From assembly GCA_002279765.1 (NCBI GenBank), contig NCCR01000380.1:1-5625 (forward strand): DNA of 5,625 bases. Direction: 5' to 3'. The stretch comes from Verrucomicrobia bacterium 12-59-8. GTDB lineage: Bacteria > Verrucomicrobiota > Verrucomicrobiae > Verrucomicrobiales > Verrucomicrobiaceae. Below, one piece after another: positions 1 to 5,625 of this stretch. Position 1 is the stretch's first letter. Every line of letters starts with the position of its first letter. Made by a program: the position numbers and the translations under genes. The notes under the pieces were generated by a model that saw only the letters and a program-made list of their open reading frames with translations, made no database searches and was not told where the DNA came from.

Positions 1-936
1 GAAAACCCGGACGGCTTCGATTACGAGAAGCAGCACCAGTGGGGCATGACGATCGATCTCAGCAAGTGCCTCGGTTGCACGGCTTGCATGGTCGCCTGCC
101 AGAGCGAGAACAACATTCCAGTGGTCGGCAAAGACCAGGTCCGCAAAGGCCGTATCATGCAGTGGATCCGCATGGACCGCTACTTCGCCGTGGCGAAGTG
201 GGGCAAGAACGAAGTCGAGCAGGAAAGCACCTTTGCCGAAGACAACGCGACAGCCGAGCAGCTCGAAAACGCTGAAATGGTGCAGCAGCCCGTCGCCTGC
301 CAGCAGTGCGAAGCCGCTCCGTGCGAAACGGTCTGCCCGGTGAACGCCACCGTCCACACGCCAGACGGCCTCAACGCCATGGCCTACAACCGCTGCATTG
401 GCACGCGCTACTGCGCGAACAACTGCCCTTACACCGCCCGCCGCTTCAACTGGTTCGACTACAACAAGCGCAACCCGCTGATCGACACCAAGGTGCTCGG
501 TTTGACCGTCGGCAATCTTTACGCCGGCCCGCTCGGCGAGAAGCGTGAGGACGAAAGCCTCCGCCTGCAGCGCAATCCGAACGTCACCGTCCGCATGCGC
601 GGCGTCATCGAGAAGTGCACCTACTGCGTGCAGCGTCTCGAATCCGCCAAGATCCTGCAGAAGCAGGTGCAGCGTGATTCCAAAGACTTCCGCGTGCCGA
701 CCGACACCATCAAGACGGCCTGCCAGCAGTCCTGCTCGGCCGACGCCATCATTTTCGGCGACATGGCTGATCCGAACTCTGCGGTGACCAAGTCGAAGGC
801 CTCGCCTCGCGATTACCAGCTGCTCAAATACATCGGCACCCGCCCGCGCACGAGCTACCTCGCCCGTCTGCGCAATCCGAACACGAACATGCCCGGCGCA
901 GAGAACATCGCCGTGTGGAGCAACAACCAATTCTAA
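1..936 (+). CDS. actB: Alternative Complex III subunit ActB, C-terminal iron-sulfur domain (5' partial)
   Basis: The reading frame is open from base 1, so the gene begins upstream; 311 residues are visible. This is the four-cluster ferredoxin-like part of ActB, which passes electrons from the quinol site towards the c-type hemes on the periplasmic side. The N-terminal molybdopterin-oxidoreductase-like domain (no cofactor in known ActB) is outside the window. Counting from base 1, the Cys groups are C23/C26/C29/C33 ([11 protein letters not shown]), C100/C103/C108/C112 ([13 protein letters not shown]), C132/C138/C142 ([11 protein letters not shown], Thr135 in place of a Cys) and C206/C209 with C241/C245. 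That gives 15 ligands, matching three [4Fe-4S] and one [3Fe-4S] cluster as described for ACIII. Family-typical strings include [23 protein letters not shown] and [15 protein letters not shown]. The ATG at 46 is internal, because typical ActB sequence (HQWGMTIDL) runs through it. actC follows after 9 bases. Identification is firm; the electron route is family knowledge. Confidence 0.95.
   Translation, partial: ENPDGFDYEKQHQWGMTIDLSKCLGCTACMVACQSENNIPVVGKDQVRKGRIMQWIRMDRYFAVAKWGKNEVEQESTFAEDNATAEQLENAEMVQQPVACQQCEAAPCETVCPVNATVHTPDGLNAMAYNRCIGTRYCANNCPYTARRFNWFDYNKRNPLIDTKVLGLTVGNLYAGPLGEKREDESLRLQRNPNVTVRMRGVIEKCTYCVQRLESAKILQKQVQRDSKDFRVPTDTIKTACQQSCSADAIIFGDMADPNSAVTKSKASPRDYQLLKYIGTRPRTSYLARLRNPNTNMPGAENIAVWSNNQF
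394..426 (+). other. Three-Cys iron-sulfur motif of ActB (predicted [3Fe-4S] site)
   Basis: The third cysteine group reads [11 protein letters not shown]. Related DmsB/NrfC-type subunits have CxxCxxCxxxC here; in this protein the second position is Thr (codon acg at 403-405). Loss of one ligand is the usual reason for a [3Fe-4S] cluster, and ACIII is known to contain one. The substitution is read directly; the cluster type is inferred. Confidence 0.8.
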
Positions 937-945
937 TCCGGACAC

Positions 946-2409
946 ATGGACGCCTCCGCCCCAGCAACCACCCCACCACGCATTCTCGACCGCGAGCCGT
1001 TGGTGCTGAACAACCGCTCCTATTCGTGGATCACGAACCGCATCTGCGGCATCGTGGAAAACAAGCAGCCCGCCTTGTGGTGGATCCTGTTTGTGCCCTC
1101 CGTGCTCCTGACGGGACTGATGGTGTTCTGCTTCACCTACCTCATCTCCACCGGAGTCGGTGTGTGGGGTCAGAAACAGCCGGTCGCCTGGGCCTGGGAC
1201 ATCACCAACTTCGTGTTCTGGATCGGTATCGGCCACGCCGGTACGCTCATTTCCGCCATCTTGTTCCTCACGCGCCAGAAGTGGCGTACGTCGGTGAACC
1301 GTGCTGCGGAAGCCATGACGATCTTTGCCGTGATGTGCGCCGGTTTGTTCCCGGCCTTCCACGTCGGTCGTGTGTGGATGGTGTGGTTCCTCGCGCCAAT
1401 CCCGAACGCCAATGCCATCTGGCAGAACTTCAAGTCTCCCCTGCTCTGGGACGTGTTCGCGGTTTCGACCTACTTCTCCGTTTCTCTTGTGTTCTGGTTC
1501 CTGGGCCTCGTGCCTGACCTTGCCACGCTGCGCGACCGCTGCCGCCCGGGCTTGAAAAAATTCCTCTACGGCCTGTTTGCCCTCGGCTGGCGCGGTGGCA
1601 ACCGCCATTGGAGCCACTACGAGACCGCCTACCTGCTGCTGGCTGCTCTTTCCACCCCGCTGGTGCTTTCCGTGCACTCCGTCGTGTCCTTCGACTTCGC
1701 CACCTCCGTCGTTCCCGGCTGGCATACCACCATCTTCCCGCCCTACTTCGTGGCAGGCGCCATCTTCGGTGGTTTCGCGATGGTGTTGACGCTCATGCTT
1801 CCTGTCCGCCGCATCTACGGCCTGGACGATCTCATCACGGCGAAGCACATCGACAACATGGCCAAGATCATCCTGCTCACGGGCACGATCGTCGGTTACG
1901 CCTACTGCATGGAGCTGTTCGTGGCCTACTACAGCGCCAATCCGTATGAATCCGCCGCCTTCACCCTGCGTGGTCTCACCGGTCCTTCGACCTGGGCCTA
2001 CTACTGGATGTTTAGCTGCAACGTGTTTGCTCCGCAGCTCTTCTGGAGCCGCTGGTGCCGCCACAATGTGTGGGTCGTCATGATCGTCTGCATGTTTGTG
2101 AACGCCGGCATGTGGTTCGAGCGCTACGTCATCATCGCCACCACGCTGGAGCGTCACATGATCCCGGGTTCCTGGCGCGTCTATGAGGCCACATGGGTCG
2201 ATAAGTACACCTTCCTCGGCACCTTCGGCTTCTTCATGATGCTGTTCCTTTTGTTCCTGCGCTTCCTGCCTGTCATCGCCATCGGCGAAGTCAAAGGCGT
2301 GTGCAAACAGTCGAACCCGCACGCTGACGACCATGCCGAACCCGGCATCCAGGAGGAAGACCTCATGGACTATCCCGACCGCCACGTCGCCAAACCCGTT
2401 GCCGCCTAA
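946..2409 (+). CDS. actC: Alternative Complex III membrane subunit ActC (NrfD/PsrC-like)
   Basis: A 487-residue polytopic membrane protein of the NrfD family, the ActC subunit that binds and oxidises quinol next to ActB. I count about ten hydrophobic segments, near residues 45-68, 86-109, 121-151, 168-190, 225-248, 263-286, 305-330, 350-372, 374-398 and 422-445. Family-typical stretches are REPLVL near the N-terminus (16-21), GIGHAGT (94-100), FPAFHVGR (135-142), HSVVSFDFA (244-252), [19 protein letters not shown] (258-276) and MWFERYVII (389-397). His139, Asp169 and Asp250 are polar residues in or beside helices and are candidates for the quinol site; this is inference from position. The tail (446-487) is polar and probably cytoplasmic. 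The ATG at 946 gives the normal ActC N-terminus; it lies 9 bases after actB and has no clear ribosome binding site. ActC is distinguished from ActF by its place after actB and by these motifs. Confidence 0.95.
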   Translation: MDASAPATTPPRILDREPLVLNNRSYSWITNRICGIVENKQPALWWILFVPSVLLTGLMVFCFTYLISTGVGVWGQKQPVAWAWDITNFVFWIGIGHAGTLISAILFLTRQKWRTSVNRAAEAMTIFAVMCAGLFPAFHVGRVWMVWFLAPIPNANAIWQNFKSPLLWDVFAVSTYFSVSLVFWFLGLVPDLATLRDRCRPGLKKFLYGLFALGWRGGNRHWSHYETAYLLLAALSTPLVLSVHSVVSFDFATSVVPGWHTTIFPPYFVAGAIFGGFAMVLTLMLPVRRIYGLDDLITAKHIDNMAKIILLTGTIVGYAYCMELFVAYYSANPYESAAFTLRGLTGPSTWAYYWMFSCNVFAPQLFWSRWCRHNVWVVMIVCMFVNAGMWFERYVIIATTLERHMIPGSWRVYEATWVDKYTFLGTFGFFMMLFLLFLRFLPVIAIGEVKGVCKQSNPHADDHAEPGIQEEDLMDYPDRHVAKPVAA

Positions 2410-2430
2410 CCTTTTAACTGCACCCTGACT

Positions 2431-2913
2431 GTGAGCACCACCCTCAAACGAGTCCACGGCTACCTCGCTGAATTTGACAGCGTGAAGGACCTGTACCATG
2501 CCGCCGAGCATGTGCGCGACGCCGGCTACCAGCGCTGGGATGTGCACTCGCCCTTCCCGATTCACGGCATGGACGATGCGATGGGCAACCCCCGTTCGAA
2601 GCTCCCCATCTTCGTCTTCTGCGGTGGCATCACCGGCACGGCGGTCGCTTTCACGCTGGAAACGATCACCCAGACCAATTTCTGGAGCCACATCGGCCTC
2701 GGCTTCCTGCAGAAGATCGTCGAAACCTATCCGACCGTTGTGCAGGGCAAGCCCACCGACATCTGGACCATCCCGGCGTTCTTCCCGGTCATGTTTGAGC
2801 TGACGATTCTGTTCAGCGCCTTCACCACCCTGTTCGGCCTGCTGGCCCTCATCGGCCTGCCGCGCTGGAACCACCCCCTGTTCGTCTCCAAGAACTTCGC
2901 CAAATTTTCGGAA
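2431..2913 (+). other. ActD (DUF3341) domain of the fusion
   Basis: Residues 1-161: a soluble N-terminal part with a ferredoxin-like look, two transmembrane helices, and a short conserved end (NHPLFVSKNFAKFSERYFF). In stand-alone ActD, as I recall the family, this last motif leads into some 30-40 more cytoplasmic residues; here it runs straight into a hydrophobic helix, so the usual ActD tail appears to be missing. Confidence 0.8.
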
Positions 2914-3594
2914 AGGTACTTCTTTCTCAGCTACATTTTTGTCATCGCGATCGTTGTGAGCGCGTTCGGTTTCCGTGGCAGCAAATCCGAACTGCCGCCG
3001 CTCGAAATCATCCCGGACATGGATCATCAGGCGAAGATCAAATATCAGGTCACGAGCGAATTCTTCGCAGACGGCCGTGGCGCGCGCCTGCCGGTCAAAG
3101 GCACCCTGCCGATGGGTTTCGAAGTTCCTGCCAAACCGGCGGCGGATGGCCCGACCCCTGCCCGCATCGCCTTCACCGGCGGTCTCAGCTATTACGACAC
3201 CGGCAAAGTCGGTGACTTCTACGGCGACGGCCTGCCAGAGGAAATCACCGCCGACAAGACGGTCTTCAACGCTGAGTTCATCAAGCGCGGCGAGCAGCGG
3301 TACAACATCAACTGCGCCATCTGCCACGGCACCTCCGGCAATGGCAAGGGTGTCACTTCCAAGTATGGCATTCTCACTGCCTTCAACTTTCAGCAGGCCG
3401 GTAACCTGGACCCTGCCAATGCCGGCGCGTATCGCGCGGATGGTGCCATCTTCGATGCCATCACCAACGGCAAAGGTCTGATGGGCAGCTACGGCGGCAA
3501 CATCACCTTGCGCGATCGCTGGGCCATTGTGGCCTACATCCGCTCCCTGCAAATCGCCGCCAATGAGCCTGGCGTCACCCTTCCCCTCCAGTAA
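2431..3594 (+). CDS. actDE: Fused ActD-ActE subunit: DUF3341 membrane domain joined to monoheme cytochrome c
   Basis: One uninterrupted 387-residue frame carries two ACIII subunits that are usually separate. Residues 1-161 are ActD (DUF3341): the start HGYLAEFDSVKDLYHAAE and the GMDDAMG and RSKLPIFVF strings are typical, with helices near 58-79 and 119-142. A third helix at about 162-181 leads into residues 182-387, an ActE-like cytochrome c with DMDHQAKIKYQ, FFADGRGARLPVKGT, the heme site CAICH (C295, C298, H299) and Met351 (GLMGSYG) as likely sixth ligand. ActD places both termini in the cytoplasm in known complexes, so a third helix would carry the heme domain to the periplasm, where it must be assembled. 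The only other Cys is C64, inside helix 1, so there is no lipobox at the junction. The start is GTG at 2431; the actC stop lies 24 bases upstream in the same frame and the first in-frame ATG is codon 47, which would remove conserved sequence. No Shine-Dalgarno is visible. Family assignment is firm. Confidence 0.92.
   Translation: MSTTLKRVHGYLAEFDSVKDLYHAAEHVRDAGYQRWDVHSPFPIHGMDDAMGNPRSKLPIFVFCGGITGTAVAFTLETITQTNFWSHIGLGFLQKIVETYPTVVQGKPTDIWTIPAFFPVMFELTILFSAFTTLFGLLALIGLPRWNHPLFVSKNFAKFSERYFFLSYIFVIAIVVSAFGFRGSKSELPPLEIIPDMDHQAKIKYQVTSEFFADGRGARLPVKGTLPMGFEVPAKPAADGPTPARIAFTGGLSYYDTGKVGDFYGDGLPEEITADKTVFNAEFIKRGEQRYNINCAICHGTSGNGKGVTSKYGILTAFNFQQAGNLDPANAGAYRADGAIFDAITNGKGLMGSYGGNITLRDRWAIVAYIRSLQIAANEPGVTLPLQ
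2974..3591 (+). other. ActE-like monoheme cytochrome c domain of the fusion
   Basis: Residues 182-387. Class I-type cytochrome c with one CxxCH at bases 3313-3327 and a candidate axial Met at 3481-3483. About 110 residues precede the heme motif, including the ActE signature FFADGRGARLPVKGT, which makes it ActE rather than a random cytochrome. It ends with the usual helix (RDRWAIVAYIRSLQ), as in many c-type cytochromes. Predicted role: relay of electrons from ActB/ActA to the external acceptor. Confidence 0.88.
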
Positions 3595-3616
3595 CGGCAC
3601 GCACGCGAATCCCGGC

Positions 3617-4972
3617 ATGAGTCACCACGTCACCTTCAAAGATCTGCCCCAAGGCGGAGAAAAATTCGAACCAGCCAAGGGCGGCAAGCTCATTGGCACG
3701 CTCGGCCTTCTGGGCCTGCTCGGTCTCGCAGCTTCGGCCTACTTCTTCTTCGCCAAGACGGACACCTTCGCCTACTCCTGGCTGTTCGCGCTCTTCTTCA
3801 CCTTCACCTTCGTTGCGGGTGGCTGCTTCTGGATCCTGCTCCACAGCGCATCGAACTCGGGCTGGGGTGTCGCCGTGCGCCGCATCTGGGAAAATCTGGC
3901 CAATATGGTCATCCCGCTGGCCATCCTTGCTTCTCCTCTGCTGGTTCCTGCGGTTCAATCGCCTCTCTATGAGTGGGTGAATCACCATCGCGACGCGATG
4001 CAGATCGCCAAGGCTGACAACATCTCCACCAAAGAAGCACTGCATCACATGGTGGTGCACGGCGGCGAGGTGACCCATGCGGACAAGAAGGTTCATCTGG
4101 CGCCCAATCCGCACCTGCACGTGCTGGTTGCCAAGTTTGGCTACCTGAACCTGGACACCTGGTTCTCCTGGTACACCCGCTTTGCGTTGTACTTCCTCGT
4201 CCTCTGGTTCATCGCCCGCACGCTGCGCGGCAAATCGCTCCAGCAGGAGCAGGATGGCGACATCAAGCACACGATCTGGTCCCGCCAGTTCTCCTGCATC
4301 GTTTTGCTTCCCTTCGCCCTGACCGTCACCTTCGCGGCCTACGACTGGCTCGTGGCGCTCGACTACAACTGGTTCTCCACCATGTGGGGTGTGTACATCT
4401 TTGCCGGCTGCGCCTGGTCCTCGATGGCGCTTTCGATTCTTGTCGTCATCTGGCTGCGCAGCCTGGGCTACCTGCAAAAGGTCGTCACGGAAGAGCACTA
4501 CCATCTCATGGGCAAGCTGCTGTTCGCCTTCACGGTGTTCTGGGCCTACGTTTCCTTCAGCCAGTATTTCCTGATCTGGTACGCCAACATCACGGAAGAA
4601 ACCCGCTTCTACCTCACTCGTAACACGGAAGAATGGCGCGGTGTGTCCATGTTCATCCTGTTCGGACATTTCATCGTTCCGTTCCTGTTCCTCCTCTCCC
4701 AGAAGCTCAAGAAGAACACCGTGTTCACCACCATCGGTTGTATCTGGATTCTCTTCATGCACGTCGTGGACATCTACTGGATCGTCATTCCTGAGCGTGG
4801 TCCGTCCCTCGGCATCGGCGTCTTCGCTCCCCACGCATGGGTGCAGGATCTCGCCGCGCTGTGCGCCGTGGTTGGCACCATGGGCTTCCTCTACCTGCGC
4901 AGTCTGGCCAAATACAGCCTGTATCCCTGGCGTGATCCGCGCCTCATCGAGTCCGTCAACGTCGTCAACTGA
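3617..4972 (+). CDS. actF: Alternative Complex III membrane subunit ActF (NrfD-like)
   Basis: A 451-residue polytopic protein, the second NrfD-like subunit of ACIII, which pairs with ActC in the membrane and is proposed to take part in proton movement rather than quinol oxidation. About ten hydrophobic segments lie near residues 24-46, 53-77, 96-113, 183-203, 224-243, 254-281, 299-323, 343-361, 369-391 and 407-428. Diagnostic strings are YDWLVALDYNWFSTMWGVY (242-260) and YHLMGKLLFAF with WAYVSFSQYFLIWYANITEE (295-328). Polar residues Asp243, Asp249 and His351 sit in or beside helices. The loop between helices 3 and 4 (about 114-182) is long and His-rich. I chose the ATG at 3617, 22 bases after the fusion gene: the frame is open further up to an ATG at 3527, but that would overlap the preceding gene by 68 bases and add a low-complexity, non-conserved leader. 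No clear ribosome binding site. The downstream gene starts 14 bases later. Confidence 0.94.
   Translation: MSHHVTFKDLPQGGEKFEPAKGGKLIGTLGLLGLLGLAASAYFFFAKTDTFAYSWLFALFFTFTFVAGGCFWILLHSASNSGWGVAVRRIWENLANMVIPLAILASPLLVPAVQSPLYEWVNHHRDAMQIAKADNISTKEALHHMVVHGGEVTHADKKVHLAPNPHLHVLVAKFGYLNLDTWFSWYTRFALYFLVLWFIARTLRGKSLQQEQDGDIKHTIWSRQFSCIVLLPFALTVTFAAYDWLVALDYNWFSTMWGVYIFAGCAWSSMALSILVVIWLRSLGYLQKVVTEEHYHLMGKLLFAFTVFWAYVSFSQYFLIWYANITEETRFYLTRNTEEWRGVSMFILFGHFIVPFLFLLSQKLKKNTVFTTIGCIWILFMHVVDIYWIVIPERGPSLGIGVFAPHAWVQDLAALCAVVGTMGFLYLRSLAKYSLYPWRDPRLIESVNVVN
3983..4120 (+). other. His-rich loop of ActF
   Basis: Residues 123-168 of ActF contain nine histidines (123, 124, 143, 144, 148, 154, 160, 166, 168), mixed with Asp, Glu and Lys, between helices 3 and 4. 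The stretch NHHRDAM and the run from HHMVVHGG to NPHLHV are longer and richer in His than I recall for other ActF proteins. Metal binding or proton buffering is possible but unproven. Confidence 0.55.
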
Positions 4973-4986
4973 TTCCCCGCCTTTCC

Positions 4987-5616
4987 ATGTCGCAGCCCGA
5001 TCAAACCAAAAAAGCCGGAGCCACCTTCACGTGGGTGCTCGGAGCCTTCGCAGGCTTCGCCGTGCTGTTCATTGTTCTCCAGGCCTTCAGTGATTCGAAG
5101 CAAGGCTTCGACCCACGCGCCAAGGAACGCAGTGACAACACCGCTGAAATCCTTGCAGCGCAGACGAAAAGCATTGCCACCCTTGGCTTGAACGACGCCA
5201 AAAAGAAGCAGGCGGTCTTTGAGAAAACGGTCACTGCGCTCGCCGCTAAAAAGTCCGGCGTGAGCACCCAGGTCGTCCCCGGATCTCCCACTCAGCTCAA
5301 ACAGGCCGCTGCTTCCGCCGCTCCTGCTCCAGCCACAGCTCCTGGCGCGCCTCCTGCCCCTGCTCCGACCACGCCCGCCCCTGCTGGAACGACGCCACCC
5401 CCTGTTCCTGCGCCACCCGCCCCTGCCGCACCGGCACCGCCCCCTGTCCCAGCACCCGCGCCGCCGCCGGTCACTGCGCCTGCTGCACCTACGCCGCCCC
5501 CAGTGCCAGCGCCTGCACCGCCTGTTCCGTCTTTCACCACCCCTGCTCCTCCAGTGCCGGCTCCCGCTCCCGCAGCCCCTGCACCGGCTCCTGCCGCACC
5601 CGTTTCGCCCAAGTAA
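4987..5616 (+). CDS. Single-pass membrane protein with Pro/Ala-rich tail, act-cluster accessory protein
   Basis: A 209-residue protein of unproven function. Three parts are visible: a short charged N-terminus with one transmembrane helix or uncleaved signal anchor (about 13-34, FTWVLGAFAGFAVLFIVLQAF); a charged, probably helical segment (42-92) with DPRAKERSDNTAEILAAQ and GLNDAKKKQAVFEKTVTALA; and a tail from about 107 to the end made almost only of Pro, Ala, Thr and Val, about 46 Pro in 103 residues. The middle part resembles, from memory and weakly, small proteins found near the ends of other act clusters and in cytochrome oxidase neighbourhoods, which have a (D)PR...N...AAE...L..YGWVD pattern; the Trp-Val part is not present here. 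Lys/Arg before the helix suggests N-in, with the tail in the periplasm. Its position 14 bases after actF suggests co-expression with the complex. It could be a lineage-specific ActG-like subunit, an assembly factor, or unrelated. No Cys, no heme motif. Confidence 0.75.
   Translation: MSQPDQTKKAGATFTWVLGAFAGFAVLFIVLQAFSDSKQGFDPRAKERSDNTAEILAAQTKSIATLGLNDAKKKQAVFEKTVTALAAKKSGVSTQVVPGSPTQLKQAAASAAPAPATAPGAPPAPAPTTPAPAGTTPPPVPAPPAPAAPAPPPVPAPAPPPVTAPAAPTPPPVPAPAPPVPSFTTPAPPVPAPAPAAPAPAPAAPVSPK
5305..5613 (+). repeat. Pro/Ala-rich low-complexity coding repeat
   Basis: C-rich coding DNA for imperfect PAP and PPVPAP units. The hexapeptide PPVPAP occurs four times, at protein residues 138-143, 152-157, 171-176 and 188-193, with uneven spacing (14, 19 and 17 residues). 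The codons vary between copies, so this looks like an older or selected protein repeat, not a fresh tandem DNA expansion. Such tails are usually extended and disordered and can span the periplasm or cell wall. Confidence 0.85.
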
Positions 5617-5619
5617 GTC

Positions 5620-5625
5620 ATGCAG
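5620..5625 (+). CDS. Possible start of the next operon gene (only two codons in window)
   Basis: An ATG follows the previous stop after three bases, a spacing that fits the tight packing of this operon. Only Met-Gln can be read before the window ends, so neither the frame nor the product can be tested. In many act clusters an SCO-like copper protein or terminal oxidase subunit comes next; that is context, not evidence. Confidence 0.25.

Noticed and set aside
46..936. Stand-alone ferredoxin-type gene starting at the ATG at base 46
   Set aside because: The frame is open to base 1 and the residues before this Met fit continuous ActB sequence, so this is the C-terminal part of a larger gene.
915..1517. 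200-residue + strand frame overlapping actB end and actC
   Set aside because: A frame-shifted shadow of actC: Arg/His/Pro-rich translation, no domain, and actC is well supported in its own frame.
2890..2980. Frameshift or assembly join between separate actD and actE genes
   Set aside because: The frame is continuous, the junction encodes a clean transmembrane helix and the predicted topology works, so a true fusion is the better reading. It is kept as the main refutation test of that finding.
3527..3616. Upstream ATG extending ActF by 30 residues
   Set aside because: The extra part overlaps the end of the ActD-ActE gene out of frame, and its residues are Pro/Ser-rich and unlike an ActF N-terminus.
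3575..4834. Long antisense open frame (419 residues) opposite actF
   Set aside because: It mirrors the codon bias of actF. Its translation is a Glu/Gly/Arg-rich string without recognisable domains, and actF is clearly the real gene with family motifs and membrane helices.
5292..5621. Antisense frame encoding a Gly/Ala-rich, PE_PGRS-like or silk-like protein
   Set aside because: It is the complement of the Pro/Ala codons of the tail (CCN read backwards gives NGG and similar). The sense frame has a membrane helix, a proper start and an operon position; the antisense frame has none of these.
1..5625. Mobile elements, CRISPR arrays, tRNA/rRNA genes, riboswitches, promoters and terminators
   Set aside because: Coding density is almost complete, gaps are under 25 bases, and I saw no inverted terminal repeats, spaced direct repeats, RNA gene signatures or hairpin followed by T-run.

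Overview
The window holds most of an Alternative Complex III (ACIII, act) operon. ACIII is the membrane quinol:cytochrome c (or quinol:oxidase) oxidoreductase that replaces the bc1 complex in many bacteria. All genes lie on the + strand and are packed 9 to 22 bases apart. From left to right they are: the 3' part of actB (iron-sulfur domain), actC (NrfD-like quinol-oxidising membrane subunit), a fused actD-actE gene (DUF3341 membrane domain plus monoheme cytochrome c), actF (second NrfD-like membrane subunit), and a small single-pass membrane protein with a long Pro/Ala-rich tail. An ATG three bases after the last stop may open another gene.

How they work together (family knowledge): ActC oxidises quinol, electrons pass to the Fe-S clusters of ActB and on to c-type hemes (pentaheme ActA, expected upstream of the window, and the monoheme ActE domain), and leave to a soluble cytochrome or a terminal oxidase. 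ActF and ActD complete the membrane core; ActF is a candidate for energy coupling. Terminal oxidase genes often follow such clusters, but none is visible here.

Organism: the DNA is GC-rich, the gene set is that of an aerobic bacterium with an outer-membrane-type envelope, and no start codon has a convincing Shine-Dalgarno sequence. This fits the Verrucomicrobiota/PVC-FCB range, with Verrucomicrobiota my best guess from the overall look of the proteins. This is an inference, not a demonstrated assignment.

Novelty: the system is a known respiratory complex, and I see no defence system, mobile element, CRISPR array or RNA gene. The points worth a second look are the in-frame ActD-ActE fusion (which appears to swap the ActD C-terminal tail and the usual ActE lipid anchor for one transmembrane helix), a His-rich extension in an ActF loop, and the Pro/Ala-rich accessory protein at the end of the cluster. 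No non-coding stretch exceeds about 25 bases, and no promoter or terminator is visible.
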